Positions 51,631 through 61,039 of a stretch of 64,000 nucleotides of DNA are shown in pieces; within the stretch, counting starts at the first letter, position 1; the number at the start of each line of letters is the position of its first letter. The notes under the pieces are model-generated. The model did not search any database. It was given only the letters and a program-made list of their open reading frames with translations, and was not told the origin of the DNA. The position numbers and the translations under genes are program-made. This DNA comes from Bacillus sp. es.036 (GTDB lineage Bacteria > Bacillota > Bacilli > Bacillales > Guptibacillaceae), in the NCBI RefSeq assembly GCF_002563635.1, contig NZ_PDIZ01000001.1:310001-374000 (forward strand). Reading direction: 5' to 3'.

Positions 51631-51668
51631 AAAAGGGCAAACGGCTTTAAAAAACCGTTTGCCTTTTT
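51631..51668. terminator. Bidirectional terminator
   Basis: AAAAGGGCAAACGG/CCGTTTGCCTTTTT between converging sod and RND genes. Confidence 0.9.
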
Positions 51669-54600
51669 TTAGTTTGCGACACTTTGCTCTGTCACGACTT
51701 CCTGTTTGCGCTCTCGCTTTGCTTTTCGGAAATAAAGCAGTTCATAAAAAACAGGTACGATGACGAGTGTTAGAACCGTAGCGCCAGAAAGACCGCCGAT
51801 GACGACAACGGCAAGTGACTTTGATACGAGACTGCCATCTTCTGCATGACCGAACAGGAGTGGAAGCATGGCACAAATGGTGGCGATCGCTGTCATGATA
51901 ACCGGTCGGAGGCGCGTACTGCAAGCTTCCATAATCGCATCACGAATGATCATCGTTTCTTCATTTTGTTTCACGCGATCGATTAACACAATCGCGTTTG
52001 TGACCACAATGCCAATGAGCATCAACGCTCCGATCAGTGCGGTCGCATCAGCTGGTACACCTGAAATCAGTAGACCAAGAACGGCGCCAATGGATGCTAG
52101 CGGGAGCGTCATCAGAATCGCAAGTGGCGCGCGCAGAGTCTTAAAGGTCAGCACCATAATGAGATAGACGATGAGAATGGACGCGAGCATGGTCATGCCA
52201 AGATCTTTAAAATCATCTGCCTGTTGCTGCGAGGCACCGCCAGTAGCAAGTGTAACGCCATTCGGTAAATCGAGATCATTTACACGCTGATCGATATTTT
52301 GCGCAATAACTGAAAGCTCCTCTGGCGTCACTTCGGCTGTAATCCGGGCATACAAATCACCGTCTTTATGAAGCACCGTGCTCGGTTTCTCTTCTGTGGT
52401 GATGGATGCAACTTGAGACAATGGAACAACGCCGTTTGACGTGGCAAGTGTTAAATCGTTTAACTCAGAAAGTGAATCTGTTTTGATTCCAGCATTTAAA
52501 AACACTGGGGTTTGTTGCTCGTAAAGCTCGATTGCACCAATTGGCTGTGGATTCAGCAAGCTTCGAATCTGCATGGCCGTTTGCTCGGCGTTGGCTTTTT
52601 CCGTATTGACATTAACCGTATACACGGGCGACGTTTTATCCTGATTGCTTGAGACTTTTTGAACCCCATCGACTTCTTTCATTTCATTCATGATCTGATC
52701 AGAAGCAGTTAGAATATCGGTTGTATTGTTTCCGACTACATCGTACGTGATAGAAGAATTCGAGGAGCCACCAAACATCGAAGACGGGCTCGCTTCAATC
52801 GTCACGTTCTTTTCATTCTTTTTGGCTTCATTCACCTGGTCAATGAATTTCTCTGCGTCAGCGTCTTCTTTCATAATAAAGAGATAATTCACTGTATCTG
52901 GATCGCTTACCTGACCATACTGGGCATCTTCTTCGCTCGATCCATATTGGGTAACCATATGCTCATAGCCATCAAAGTCAGCTAATGTCTGTTCAAAATC
53001 CACCATCCGTTCTTGCTTTGTTTCTTCAGGCGTTGCGCTTGGGAATTCCATACTGACGGATACCATTGAAGCATCGTTTGCACCGGTTGCTGCTTTTGGC
53101 ATCGTCATGTAAAGCGCGATCGATCCACCAAATACGAGGATCGCTAACAAGATTGGGACGAATTTATGATTAAGTGACCAACGTAATACGCTTAAATAGC
53201 GGTCCGGCGTTTTATGTGCAGGTAATGTAGCGTTCTTTAGCATCGCTCGACTAAGAAGTGGAACGACGGTAAGCGCAACAATAAGGGAAGCGAGTAGAGA
53301 ATAAGTGACAGTTAAGCCAAAAGGTAAAAGGAAAGCTCTAAGAGAGCCATTCACTAGCCCCATTGGCAAGAAAACGGCAACCGTAATGAGCGTTGAAGAC
53401 GTAATCGCTCTCGATACTTCCTTTGTGGCATTAAGCACCATTGTTTTAGATAGCTTCTCATTTTGACTTCGCCTGAAGATATTCTCAACAACAACAATAC
53501 TGTCATCAACAAGGCGTCCGACGGCCACAGCCACCCCGCCAAGCGTAAGAATATTCAATGTTACGCCAGAAAGCCAGAGAAGAAGGAGCGTAATGGCGAG
53601 TGAAAGTGGAATGGAAAGCGCCGTAATGAGCGTCGGTTTAAATTTCCTCAGAAATAATAAAATCACAAGTGTGGCAAATAAAGCACCAAGTCCAACTTCA
53701 CGAGCCATGCTCGTTACCGAATTTTTTACCATGTCACCAGTTGTAAAAAGCGTTGTCGCTTCCACACCTGGGTAGTCTTTGTTGATTTTTTTCACCGTAT
53801 CTTCGACTTCATTTCCAGCCGTTACAGCACTCGCATCGCTTTCTTTAAAAAGCACAACTGCAACAGCTTCTTTCCCGTCAACACGTGCAATCATTTCTTC
53901 TGATTTTACTTGCTCAACCGATGCGATCTCTTTCAGAGAAACAGAAGGCGCATCCGGCATTTGAAGCGGGATCGGTAAATTTTCCAGCGCCTCAATCGAT
54001 GTCAGGTTATCGGTAATGTTAATCGTGCTTTTTTGTCCATCAATTGTACTGTTTCCAGCAGTGGCTGAAACGTTTTGTCCTTGCAGAACACCCATAACCG
54101 CATTCACTGGTAGTTGAAGCTCTTTCAATTTATCCTGATCTAAATTGATTTGAATGCGAGATCCGCTTTCACCTACGATGCTTGCAGCGGACAAGCTTTC
54201 TTCATTTTCAAAAAGCGGTTTAAACTCATCGTTCACCTTTTCGATGTTCGTTTTCGTTAACCCATCCTCAAACGTAAGCGACACTTGACCAACAGGGATC
54301 ATCGTTGTATTGAGCTGCGACACCTGTGGTTTTCCGATGCCTTCAGGTAACGAAAGTGCGCTAATGGCATCTTGCACATTGTTCTTCGCTTCTTTCATAT
54401 TTGTTTTGGAGTCAAAGTTGATCACAATTTGTGAAAAGCCTTCGCCAGTTGTTGAAAGGATGGAGGTTTTTCCATTAATCGACGCAACCGCCTGTTCGAC
54501 GGGCTCTGTGACCGATGTCGTCATCGATCCTGCATCATACCCCTGACCTAGTGTCACGACTGTGACTTGTGGATTATCCGCTTCAGGTAAAAACTCCATT

Positions 54601-54701
54601 GGCAAAAGAAAATAGCTAACCGTCCCGACTAATAACGTAATGATAACAAACAATGTCATCGCTGCTTTGTTTCGAAAAGCCCAATTCGTTAATGATGGCA
54701 T
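51669..54701 (-). CDS. RND efflux transporter, SwrC/AcrB type
   Basis: A 1010-residue inner-membrane exporter of the HAE RND group with the standard two-fold layout: helix 1, a 300-residue extracytoplasmic loop, helices 2-6, helix 7, a second loop, helices 8-12. The proton-relay acidic pair is in GRLVDDSIVVVENIFRR. The N-terminus and length match B. subtilis SwrC, which confers surfactin self-resistance and lipid/drug export; no adaptor or outer-membrane partner is needed in Gram-positives. GGGGGAAA precedes the ATG. No regulator gene is adjacent. Confidence 0.92.
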   Translation of the reverse strand: MPSLTNWAFRNKAAMTLFVIITLLVGTVSYFLLPMEFLPEADNPQVTVVTLGQGYDAGSMTTSVTEPVEQAVASINGKTSILSTTGEGFSQIVINFDSKTNMKEAKNNVQDAISALSLPEGIGKPQVSQLNTTMIPVGQVSLTFEDGLTKTNIEKVNDEFKPLFENEESLSAASIVGESGSRIQINLDQDKLKELQLPVNAVMGVLQGQNVSATAGNSTIDGQKSTINITDNLTSIEALENLPIPLQMPDAPSVSLKEIASVEQVKSEEMIARVDGKEAVAVVLFKESDASAVTAGNEVEDTVKKINKDYPGVEATTLFTTGDMVKNSVTSMAREVGLGALFATLVILLFLRKFKPTLITALSIPLSLAITLLLLWLSGVTLNILTLGGVAVAVGRLVDDSIVVVENIFRRSQNEKLSKTMVLNATKEVSRAITSSTLITVAVFLPMGLVNGSLRAFLLPFGLTVTYSLLASLIVALTVVPLLSRAMLKNATLPAHKTPDRYLSVLRWSLNHKFVPILLAILVFGGSIALYMTMPKAATGANDASMVSVSMEFPSATPEETKQERMVDFEQTLADFDGYEHMVTQYGSSEEDAQYGQVSDPDTVNYLFIMKEDADAEKFIDQVNEAKKNEKNVTIEASPSSMFGGSSNSSITYDVVGNNTTDILTASDQIMNEMKEVDGVQKVSSNQDKTSPVYTVNVNTEKANAEQTAMQIRSLLNPQPIGAIELYEQQTPVFLNAGIKTDSLSELNDLTLATSNGVVPLSQVASITTEEKPSTVLHKDGDLYARITAEVTPEELSVIAQNIDQRVNDLDLPNGVTLATGGASQQQADDFKDLGMTMLASILIVYLIMVLTFKTLRAPLAILMTLPLASIGAVLGLLISGVPADATALIGALMLIGIVVTNAIVLIDRVKQNEETMIIRDAIMEACSTRLRPVIMTAIATICAMLPLLFGHAEDGSLVSKSLAVVVIGGLSGATVLTLVIVPVFYELLYFRKAKRERKQEVVTEQSVAN

Positions 54702-55196
54702 ACAGTTTCCCCCGGTTTCCTTAAAATAGTAAGTGCGGTATCAAACTCCGTCCTCGTTCTTTTTAAATTTACTGCAATTACGAGTGAGCGACAGCGGTCC
54801 CCGGTCCAAACTTTATCTAGGTCTCTAGACGTAGATAATGGAGGCCGTACTACAAAGGTCATTGTACGCCTGAGATCATGGACATATGCTTGTTGTGGGA
54901 ACGACTTTTGGCGGTTCGGCCAATAAAAAAATGAAAATTGGACAATAAAATCTCAGTTTGGCCAATATCCTGCGCTTTCGGTTAATCTCTTAATGGGATG
55001 TAAGGTCTTCTCACGCAGAAAATTGGTAATTTGCAGAAAAATGGGATTAGTACTTTAGTAATAGGGTAATAACAAATAGTCCTAGTCTGTAGACAAGGTG
55101 AAAAATGGATGAACTCGCTATCTTCCTACTTCGAATTTGTAGTATAACTCTGATTCGAGGGGATGATAGGAAATAAAAGTGAAGGAGGCTATCGTA
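54702..55196. other. Long intergenic region
   Basis: About 500 bp between divergent genes. It holds the ATTGGC-type repeats (54912-54972) and presumably promoters for both neighbours; no gene or riboswitch was recognised. Confidence 0.4.
54912..54972 (-). repeat. Three ~20-bp-spaced ATTGGC-type repeats, copy 2
   Basis: Plus-strand GGCCAAT, GGACAAT, GGCCAAT begin at 54918, 54940 and 54960. Read on the minus strand they give the same ATTGGCCAAA(A)CTGAGAT-type text as the copy at 20419. Confidence 0.65.
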
Positions 55197-55850
55197 TTGG
55201 ACAAATGGATGAAATTTCTCGAGGTGAATGCTCCTCGTATACTTGATTTGGCGATTGAGCACACGATTTTAGTAGGCTTAGCGATTCTTGTTGCGCTAAT
55301 CATTGGCGTTCCACTTGGCATCTACTTAACGACCAATGACTATCTAGCTGAAACCGTTCTTCAGATTGCTTCTGTCATGCTAACGATTCCAAGTATTGCC
55401 CTATTCGGAGTGATGATCCCAGTCTTTTCAATTGTGAATCAGGGGATTGGATTTGTACCTGCTTTCGTAGCGCTGGTGTTATACTCGCAGCTCCCGATTA
55501 TCCGAAATACATATACGGCAATTCGAAACGTTAATCCGGAAATGAGAGATGCTGCGAAGGGGTTAGGAATGAAAACGAGTCAGCGTCTTTTGCGTGTGGA
55601 AATTCCAAATGCTTTTCCCATTATTATGGCAGGCATTCGGACGGCCGTTGTTCTTAACATTGGGATCGGTGTCATCGCAGCATACATTGGCGCGGGTGGC
55701 TTAGGCGTACTGATTACACAAGGCATTTCACGCGGTGATAATTACTTAATCATCAGCGGCTCAATTGCTGTCGCAATTCTAGCAATGATTGCAGATGGTA
55801 TTTTGCTATTTATTCAAAAACGCTATACACCAAAAAGCATTGCGAACTAA
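55197..55850 (+). CDS. Osmoprotectant ABC transporter permease (OpuCB/YehW-like)
   Basis: A 217-residue permease with five or six helices, the size of OpuCB. The EAA-like loop reads NPEMRDAAKGLGMKTSQRLLRVEIPNAFPIIMAGIRTA, followed by GVIAAYIGAGGLGVLI. It starts at TTG with GAAGGAGG upstream; a GTG at 55179 overlaps that site. First gene of a four-gene operon for uptake of glycine betaine, choline, carnitine or similar. Confidence 0.9.
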   Translation: MDKWMKFLEVNAPRILDLAIEHTILVGLAILVALIIGVPLGIYLTTNDYLAETVLQIASVMLTIPSIALFGVMIPVFSIVNQGIGFVPAFVALVLYSQLPIIRNTYTAIRNVNPEMRDAAKGLGMKTSQRLLRVEIPNAFPIIMAGIRTAVVLNIGIGVIAAYIGAGGLGVLITQGISRGDNYLIISGSIAVAILAMIADGILLFIQKRYTPKSIAN

Positions 55851-55866
55851 GGAGTGGGGTGAAGAA

Positions 55867-56859
55867 ATGATTACATTTGATAAAACAACGAAGACGTATG
55901 AAGGTGGTGTCACTGCCGTAGATGGAGTGGACTTCACCGTTGAAAAAGGTAACATTGTCGTGCTACTCGGCCCATCAGGGTGTGGGAAAACAACGCTGCT
56001 TCGTATGGTGAACCGTCTAGAAACGATTTCAGGTGGGAAAATCACGATTGATGGTGAAGATTCGATGTCTTTAGATCAAATCGCATTAAGACGGAAAATT
56101 GGGTATGTCATTCAAAGCAATGGGCTTTTTCCAAATATGACGATTGAAGAGAACGTGATGATTGTCCCGGATCTACTAGGATGGAAGAAGAAAGAGAAGC
56201 GAGAACGATTTAACAAACTCATGGAAATGATCGGTTTAAGTGGAGAGAAGTTTGGCAAGCGGTATCCACATGAACTATCGGGAGGGCAGCAGCAGCGAAT
56301 TGGTGTGATTCGTGCACTAGCAGCAGATCCGCCGGTTATGTTGATGGATGAACCTTTTGGCGCACTCGATCCAATCATTCGTGAAAAGATTCAAGATGAG
56401 TTTCTGCAAATTCAACGTGAAGTCAAGAAAACGATTCTTTTCGTTAGTCATGACATTGATGAAGCGATTAAAATGGCGGATAAAATTGTCCTTTTACGCG
56501 GTGGAGAAGTGATGCAATACGATACCCCTTCTGAGATGCTTGTTCGTCCTAAAAATGAATTCGTTCGTGAATTTTTTGGGAAGGACCGGGCCATTAAGAG
56601 CTTAAGTCTACATACGATTCAAGATCTTCAAGAGGTCATTGGACTTGCAAACATGGATGAAACGATCTCAGATACGATTACAATTAACGTAAATCATGAT
56701 TTGCGGAATACGTTATCGATGCTTTTAAATCAAGAAGCTGATCAGGTGATTGTGATCGATGATGAAGGAAATAAGCTTGGTGCGATTACGATTGATATTG
56801 TTCAAAAGTACCTTCACTTTGAAATTAAGGCAAAGCCTACCCTGGTGCAGAAGGGGTGA
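55867..56859 (+). CDS. Osmoprotectant ABC transporter ATPase (OpuCA-like)
   Basis: A 330-residue ATPase. Walker A GPSGCGKTT, signature LSGGQQQR, Walker B VMLMDEPFGALDP and H-loop FVSHDIDEA are present. The C-terminal 80 residues form one CBS-like unit (NHDLRNTLSMLLNQEADQVIVIDDEGNKLGAITI), shorter than the two CBS domains of OpuCA, so ionic-strength sensing may differ. AAGGAGTGGGG precedes the ATG, 16 bp after the permease stop. Confidence 0.92.
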   Translation: MITFDKTTKTYEGGVTAVDGVDFTVEKGNIVVLLGPSGCGKTTLLRMVNRLETISGGKITIDGEDSMSLDQIALRRKIGYVIQSNGLFPNMTIEENVMIVPDLLGWKKKEKRERFNKLMEMIGLSGEKFGKRYPHELSGGQQQRIGVIRALAADPPVMLMDEPFGALDPIIREKIQDEFLQIQREVKKTILFVSHDIDEAIKMADKIVLLRGGEVMQYDTPSEMLVRPKNEFVREFFGKDRAIKSLSLHTIQDLQEVIGLANMDETISDTITINVNHDLRNTLSMLLNQEADQVIVIDDEGNKLGAITIDIVQKYLHFEIKAKPTLVQKG

Positions 56860-56863
56860 TGAG

Positions 56864-57601
56864 ATGAATAAGAAAAAAGTGATGAGCCTTGTTGTGAGCT
56901 TTTTCGTCTATGGCATTGTCGCGGTGTTCTTCATTTGGGCGATCAGCAACAGCTATTTTGACTATATCTTTAGTCAATCAAGTACATTTCTTTATTTATT
57001 GAAGCAGCACATGCAACTAGTGCTTGTTTCCTCACTTTTAGCTGTTGGTGTCGCATTGCCAGTTGGGATTCTTGTTACGCGTAGGAGTTTTCGACGTGCA
57101 GAGTGGATCGTCTCGAATACGGTGAATCTTGGACAAACCATTCCAAGTCTTGCCGTTCTTGCATTGATGATTAGTATTTTAGGCATAGGATTTAAAACGG
57201 CCGTATTCGCCTTGTTTATTTACTCGCTCCTTCCGATGTATCGCAATACAGTGGCGGGCATTGATTCGATTGATGAGAATTTGATCGATGCCGCGAGAGG
57301 AATGGGGATGAAGCCGATCCAAATTCTATTTCGAATTGAGTTACCAAATGCGTCTTACTCAATCCTTGCGGGAATTCGTACGGCTGTCGTATTAAATATC
57401 GGTACAGCAGCACTCGCCTATGTCGTTGGCGGAGGCGGGCTTGGCGTATGGATTTTCACTGGCATTCAGTTATTTGATAATGGCTATTTAATTTCAGGCG
57501 CCATTCCAGTCACATTGCTAGCGATATTTGTAGATTATTTGCTTCGGTTGCTTGAGCGTAAAATCGTACCCAAAGGCTCAAAGCCGCCACAAGAAACGTA
57601 A
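56864..57601 (+). CDS. Osmoprotectant ABC transporter permease (OpuCD/YehY-like)
   Basis: A 245-residue permease with a longer N-terminal signal-anchor helix than the first permease. The coupling loop is DENLIDAARGMGMKPIQILFRIELPNASYSILAGIRTA followed by YVVGGGGLGVWIFTG. It starts four bases after the ATPase stop (AAGGGGTGATGAG-ATG), so translation is coupled. Confidence 0.9.
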   Translation: MNKKKVMSLVVSFFVYGIVAVFFIWAISNSYFDYIFSQSSTFLYLLKQHMQLVLVSSLLAVGVALPVGILVTRRSFRRAEWIVSNTVNLGQTIPSLAVLALMISILGIGFKTAVFALFIYSLLPMYRNTVAGIDSIDENLIDAARGMGMKPIQILFRIELPNASYSILAGIRTAVVLNIGTAALAYVVGGGGLGVWIFTGIQLFDNGYLISGAIPVTLLAIFVDYLLRLLERKIVPKGSKPPQET

Positions 57602-57618
57602 AGGTGGGAGGTGTTTGC

Positions 57619-58530
57619 ATGAAAAGAAAGCTATCTCGTATCATCGGAATTGTGCTAATCCTATCGATGCTCGCTTCGTGTTCAAGTGTAGGGATTGGGG
57701 GAAAGCAGATATCCGTTGGAGGTAAGAACTTTACGGAACAATACTTACTTTCAGAAATGACCGCTTTTCTTTTAAAAGAAGAAGGCTTTAATGTGAAGCA
57801 GATGAATAACCTTGGGAGTACCGTCGTGCGAAAAGCGCTCGAAAACAGCCAGGTTGATATGATGTGGGAATATACGGGCACAGCCCTCATTACATATATG
57901 GGAGAAGAGCCCATCGCAGATCCCGTTGAAGCATTTGAGAAGGTCAAAAAGTTGGATGCCAAAAATAATGACATTCACTGGATGAACATGTCGAATGTCA
58001 ACAACACCTATGCGCTTGCAATGAGAGAAGAGCAGGCGAATGAATTAGGCATTGAATCAATTAGTGATTTAGCAGCTTATGTAAATGAAAATCCAGGTGA
58101 GCTAACGATGGCCTCAGACGCTGAATTTGCTAACCGACCTGACGGGTTGCCTGGAGTCGAGGAAACCTACGAATTTGAGTTTGATTCCAGTCAAATTAAG
58201 CTGATGGATCTTGGCTTAACGCAGCGGTCATTAGATAATGAACAAGTCGATGTCTCAGTCGCATTTGAAACAGATGCAACGATCGTCGAGTATGACCTTG
58301 TTACGCTGAAGGATGATAAAACCTTCTTTCCGCCATACAGAGCGGCTGTTAGCATCAACGAGGACGTCTTCGAAAAGTATCCTGAAGTAGAAGAAATCAC
58401 CGCGCGTTTAGGTGAAAAACTTAACAGCGATATTATGCGTGAATTGAATTATAAGGTCGACATTGAAGGAAATAGTGTTTCTGTGGTTGCGCATGATTGG
58501 TTAGTGGAGAATGGTTTGTTGGAAGAATAA
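57619..58530 (+). CDS. Osmoprotectant-binding lipoprotein (OpuCC/OsmF-like)
   Basis: A 303-residue substrate-binding lipoprotein: signal peptide with lipobox LASC, then the QAT-family domain ISVGGKNFTEQYLLSEMTAFLLKEEGF, NSQVDMMWEYTGTALITYMG, NNTYALAMREE and LVTLKDDKTFFPPYRAAVSI. Tyr/Trp residues here form the cage for quaternary amines. GGGAGGTG precedes the ATG 57619. Last gene of the operon. Confidence 0.9.
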   Translation: MKRKLSRIIGIVLILSMLASCSSVGIGGKQISVGGKNFTEQYLLSEMTAFLLKEEGFNVKQMNNLGSTVVRKALENSQVDMMWEYTGTALITYMGEEPIADPVEAFEKVKKLDAKNNDIHWMNMSNVNNTYALAMREEQANELGIESISDLAAYVNENPGELTMASDAEFANRPDGLPGVEETYEFEFDSSQIKLMDLGLTQRSLDNEQVDVSVAFETDATIVEYDLVTLKDDKTFFPPYRAAVSINEDVFEKYPEVEEITARLGEKLNSDIMRELNYKVDIEGNSVSVVAHDWLVENGLLEE

Positions 58531-58548
58531 TTGGTAAACCCAAAATGG

Positions 58549-58580
58549 AATGTCCTGTGAATTTGTGCAGGGCATTTTTG
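58549..58580 (+). terminator. Terminator of the osmoprotectant operon
   Basis: AATGTCCTG/CAGGGCATT stem with one G-U pair, then TTTTT. Confidence 0.75.
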
Positions 58581-58740
58581 GCTTGAAATCGTTCTTTTCA
58601 TTAAGAACATTGTGATGAGATTGGAATGGTTTAATTTACTTTTTATGGTATTGTGGATGGAAGAGCATATTCCGAAATCAGGGCAGGTTAGTTGAAGAAG
58701 CAGTAGCTTGCTTTTAGAAGAATAAGGAGAGATACATTAA

Positions 58741-59739
58741 ATGAATAAAACTAATAACCCCGAAAAACTTATTGAAAATGCTTTGAGACAATATGGAATT
58801 ACTACTTATTCTTCAAGGTTTATAAGACATAATGACAATCTCACATTAAAAATAGATAATGAAGACGACAATTCTTATGTTTTACGAATTCATTCTCCTA
58901 TTACCTCTGGACTACAAGGGGTACAACATACCTTCGAAGGACTAAACGCAGAGATGGAATTGCTTAATAGTTTAAACAAACAGACTTCTTTACATTTACA
59001 GCAAGCAATTAAAAACCAAAATGGACAATTGGTTTCTACAATTGTTGATGTGGATCATAATTTTATTCCATTGGCAACACTCCTTACTTGGGAAGAAGGC
59101 GTTGTTTATACGGGAACTGAAATAAATTCAGAAAAAATTGCTTATGAAGTGGGAGTCGTATTAGCTAAATTACATAATTTCTCAAATAATTGGAGTATCC
59201 CACAACCATTTATCCGTCCAAATTATGATATTGAAAAGTATAGGAATTTAACTGATAGATTACAGTATGGGGTTGAGATTAACTTATTTACATCTAAACA
59301 GTACGATGTGGTTTTAGATACCATGAAGTACATAAAAATTATTTTTGATAGAACACCAAAATTTAGTGCGAATTGGGGAATTGTTCACGCTGACCTTCAA
59401 GGTGGTAACATAATTGTAAATAATGACACTGTTATCCCTATTGACTTTGGTTTCTCAGGTTATGGTTATTATCTATTCGATATTGGCATAACTCTTACTT
59501 CATTTAATATTAATCATAGAAAAAAAGTATTAGAAGGATATAAAGCATTAAGAAATCTTAGTGAAGAAGATGAATTGCTAATAAGTGCGGGTTTTATTTT
59601 AGCTATTTTTGGGGGTTTTGGGTTTATGGTCAATAATCAAAAAGCTCACCAATGGATAGAGCGGAGAATGCCCTATGTTACAGAAAAATATTGCAGGGCT
59701 TTACTCGATAAAAAATCTTTTCTGTTGGATATAGAGTAA
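58741..59739 (+). CDS. APH-family phosphotransferase
   Basis: A 332-residue aminoglycoside-phosphotransferase/choline-kinase-fold protein. The Brenner motif VHADLQGGNIIV supplies the catalytic Asp and Asn, and IDFGFSGYG the metal-binding Asp. The N-lobe has NLTLKIDNEDDNSYVLRIH. Substrate is not predictable: homologues phosphorylate antibiotics, homoserine or sugars. The gene is clearly richer in A+T than those to its left and opens the accessory region. AAGGAGAG precedes the ATG. Confidence 0.85.
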   Translation: MNKTNNPEKLIENALRQYGITTYSSRFIRHNDNLTLKIDNEDDNSYVLRIHSPITSGLQGVQHTFEGLNAEMELLNSLNKQTSLHLQQAIKNQNGQLVSTIVDVDHNFIPLATLLTWEEGVVYTGTEINSEKIAYEVGVVLAKLHNFSNNWSIPQPFIRPNYDIEKYRNLTDRLQYGVEINLFTSKQYDVVLDTMKYIKIIFDRTPKFSANWGIVHADLQGGNIIVNNDTVIPIDFGFSGYGYYLFDIGITLTSFNINHRKKVLEGYKALRNLSEEDELLISAGFILAIFGGFGFMVNNQKAHQWIERRMPYVTEKYCRALLDKKSFLLDIE

Positions 59740-59767
59740 TAAATGATTTTTTTCTTCAACTAACTGG

Positions 59768-59862
59768 TGCTTATCTGTAATAAGAAAGGTTCCATTTTAT
59801 GTGAAATAAAAGATTGAGTTACACCTACAATTTTGAAATAATTGGTACTAAAGAATTGGAAA
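59768..59862 (+). repeat. Extended repeat module, copy R1
   Basis: About 95 bp similar to 61228-61320. It opens with GTGCTTATCTGTAATAAGA and carries a promoter: TTGAGT (59814-59819), 17 bp, AATAAT (59837-59842), then TGGTA. It lies between the APH and GNAT genes. Confidence 0.7.
59814..59847 (+). promoter_or_regulatory. Sigma-A promoter of the GNAT gene (in R1)
   Basis: TTGAGT-17 bp-AATAAT, with the downstream TGGTA shared with the promoters at 37436 and 61273. Confidence 0.55.
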
Positions 59863-59912
59863 TGGAGATGGAAAATGGATGGATACATCAAGGGTAATGG
59901 AGATTGATAAGG

Positions 59913-60431
59913 TTGAATAATAAATTAATTATTGAAGAGTTTTCGGAAGCTTATCAAAAACAGGTATCTGAACTTATTTTACATATACAACAGAAGGAAT
60001 ATAGTATCGCAATTACTAAGGAAGACCAACCTGATTTGCTCAAAATTCCAGAGTTTTATCAGATAGGGAAGGGTAACTTTTGGTTAGCCAAATTAGAAAA
60101 TGAAGTAATTGGAACAATAAGTTTGTTAGACATAGAACACAACCAAGTTGCTCTAAGGAAGATGTTTGTAAACAAAAGTTATAGAGGCTCTACATATCAA
60201 GTTTCAAAATCACTATTAAACAAAGCAGTCAATTGGGCACAGGATCACGAAATTCAAACGATATACTTGGGGACTACTCCGCAATTTCTCGCCGCACATC
60301 GGTTTTATCAAAAGAATGGATTTATAGCAGTGGATAGAAGGGAGTTACCTAGTAATTTTCCAATCGTAAAGGTAGATAAGGTGTTTTATAAGTTGGAAAT
60401 AGAGGGTTCTAAAAGCTTACATTATTCCTGA
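59913..60431 (+). CDS. GNAT acetyltransferase
   Basis: A 172-residue acetyltransferase: WLAKLENEVIGTISLLDI, LRKMFVNKSYRGSTYQVSKSLLNKAV (acetyl-CoA loop), and YLGTTPQFLAAHRFYQKNGFIAVDRRELP. Start at TTG 59913 with TGGAG about ten bases upstream; an in-frame TTG at 59904 is worse. AT-rich, likely acquired with the neighbours. Confidence 0.85.
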   Translation: MNNKLIIEEFSEAYQKQVSELILHIQQKEYSIAITKEDQPDLLKIPEFYQIGKGNFWLAKLENEVIGTISLLDIEHNQVALRKMFVNKSYRGSTYQVSKSLLNKAVNWAQDHEIQTIYLGTTPQFLAAHRFYQKNGFIAVDRRELPSNFPIVKVDKVFYKLEIEGSKSLHYS

Positions 60432-60460
60432 AATTGTTGTCACTAGAGATATTATTCAAG

Positions 60461-60500
60461 TATCTCGGAGTTTATCTGTAATAAGATAGACTTCTTTTTA
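60461..60500 (+). terminator. CTCGGAG repeat element copy A with terminator
   Basis: TATCTCGGAG (60461-60470) leads into hairpin GAGTTTATCT/AGATAGACTTC and a T-run. Near-identical in its first 35 bp to copy B at 61220. Confidence 0.75.
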
Positions 60501-60547
60501 ATTAAATGGCTATGTTAAAGTTTAATGTGATACTTCACTAAAAAATA

Positions 60548-60573
60548 GGAACTTCCAGTTTTATGGGAGTTCC
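60548..60573 (-). terminator. Terminator of the minus-strand small gene
   Basis: GGAACTTCC/GGAGTTCC stem; the minus-strand transcript then meets TATTTTTTA. Confidence 0.7.
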
Positions 60574-60637
60574 ACTGTGGTATGTTTTGCTTGTTAACAA
60601 AAGCAATAGGTTAATTAAGTGGGGATATCATTTTCTC

Positions 60638-60754
60638 TCAATCACTGAAGATATCCTTCATTTCATTTTTTTCTTTTTTTAATCGTTGAAAATGCCTTTC
60701 TATTCGTCTTGCTATAAAAGGCAGAAATATAACTATTAACATAAGCCAAAGCAT
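60638..60754 (-). CDS. Small membrane peptide
   Basis: A 38-residue peptide (MLWLMLIVIFLPFIARRIER onward): one helix, then a basic coiled-coil tail. AAAGGTGG precedes the ATG, and a terminator follows. It is opposite in direction to the surrounding genes. No family recognised. Confidence 0.5.
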   Translation of the reverse strand: MLWLMLIVIFLPFIARRIERHFQRLKKEKNEMKDIFSD

Positions 60755-60825
60755 AAAATTCCACCTTTATTTAAAAATTTCCCAGTCAAACTCCCTAATC
60801 CTTCCGTTCGTGGAGAAAAGAAATG

Positions 60826-61026
60826 TTAGATATTGGACTTGGTTAATCTAAGTGTATCATAAGTTTTTGTACGAACCTTACCATCAGACTTGAATTGATA
60901 TATATCCATCCCTCTATCAGTAGTATAGGTTTTAAAGGCACCCCAAGAATCGGTGCACAAGACATTCTTACTGGAAAGCTTATTACCGATAGTTTTATCT
61001 AATTGCTCTTTTGTTAACCCTCCCAT
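60826..61026 (-). pseudogene. IS1595-family transposase remnant
   Basis: A 66-residue frame matching the middle of ISXO2/IS1595 DDE transposases: KTIGNKLSSKNVLCTDSWGAF contains the second catalytic Asp, followed by YTTDRGMDIYQFKSDGKVR. Both the N-terminal zinc finger/first Asp and the C-terminal catalytic region are missing, and no terminal inverted repeats were found. Confidence 0.65.
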
Positions 61027-61039
61027 TCAAATTGTCTGA

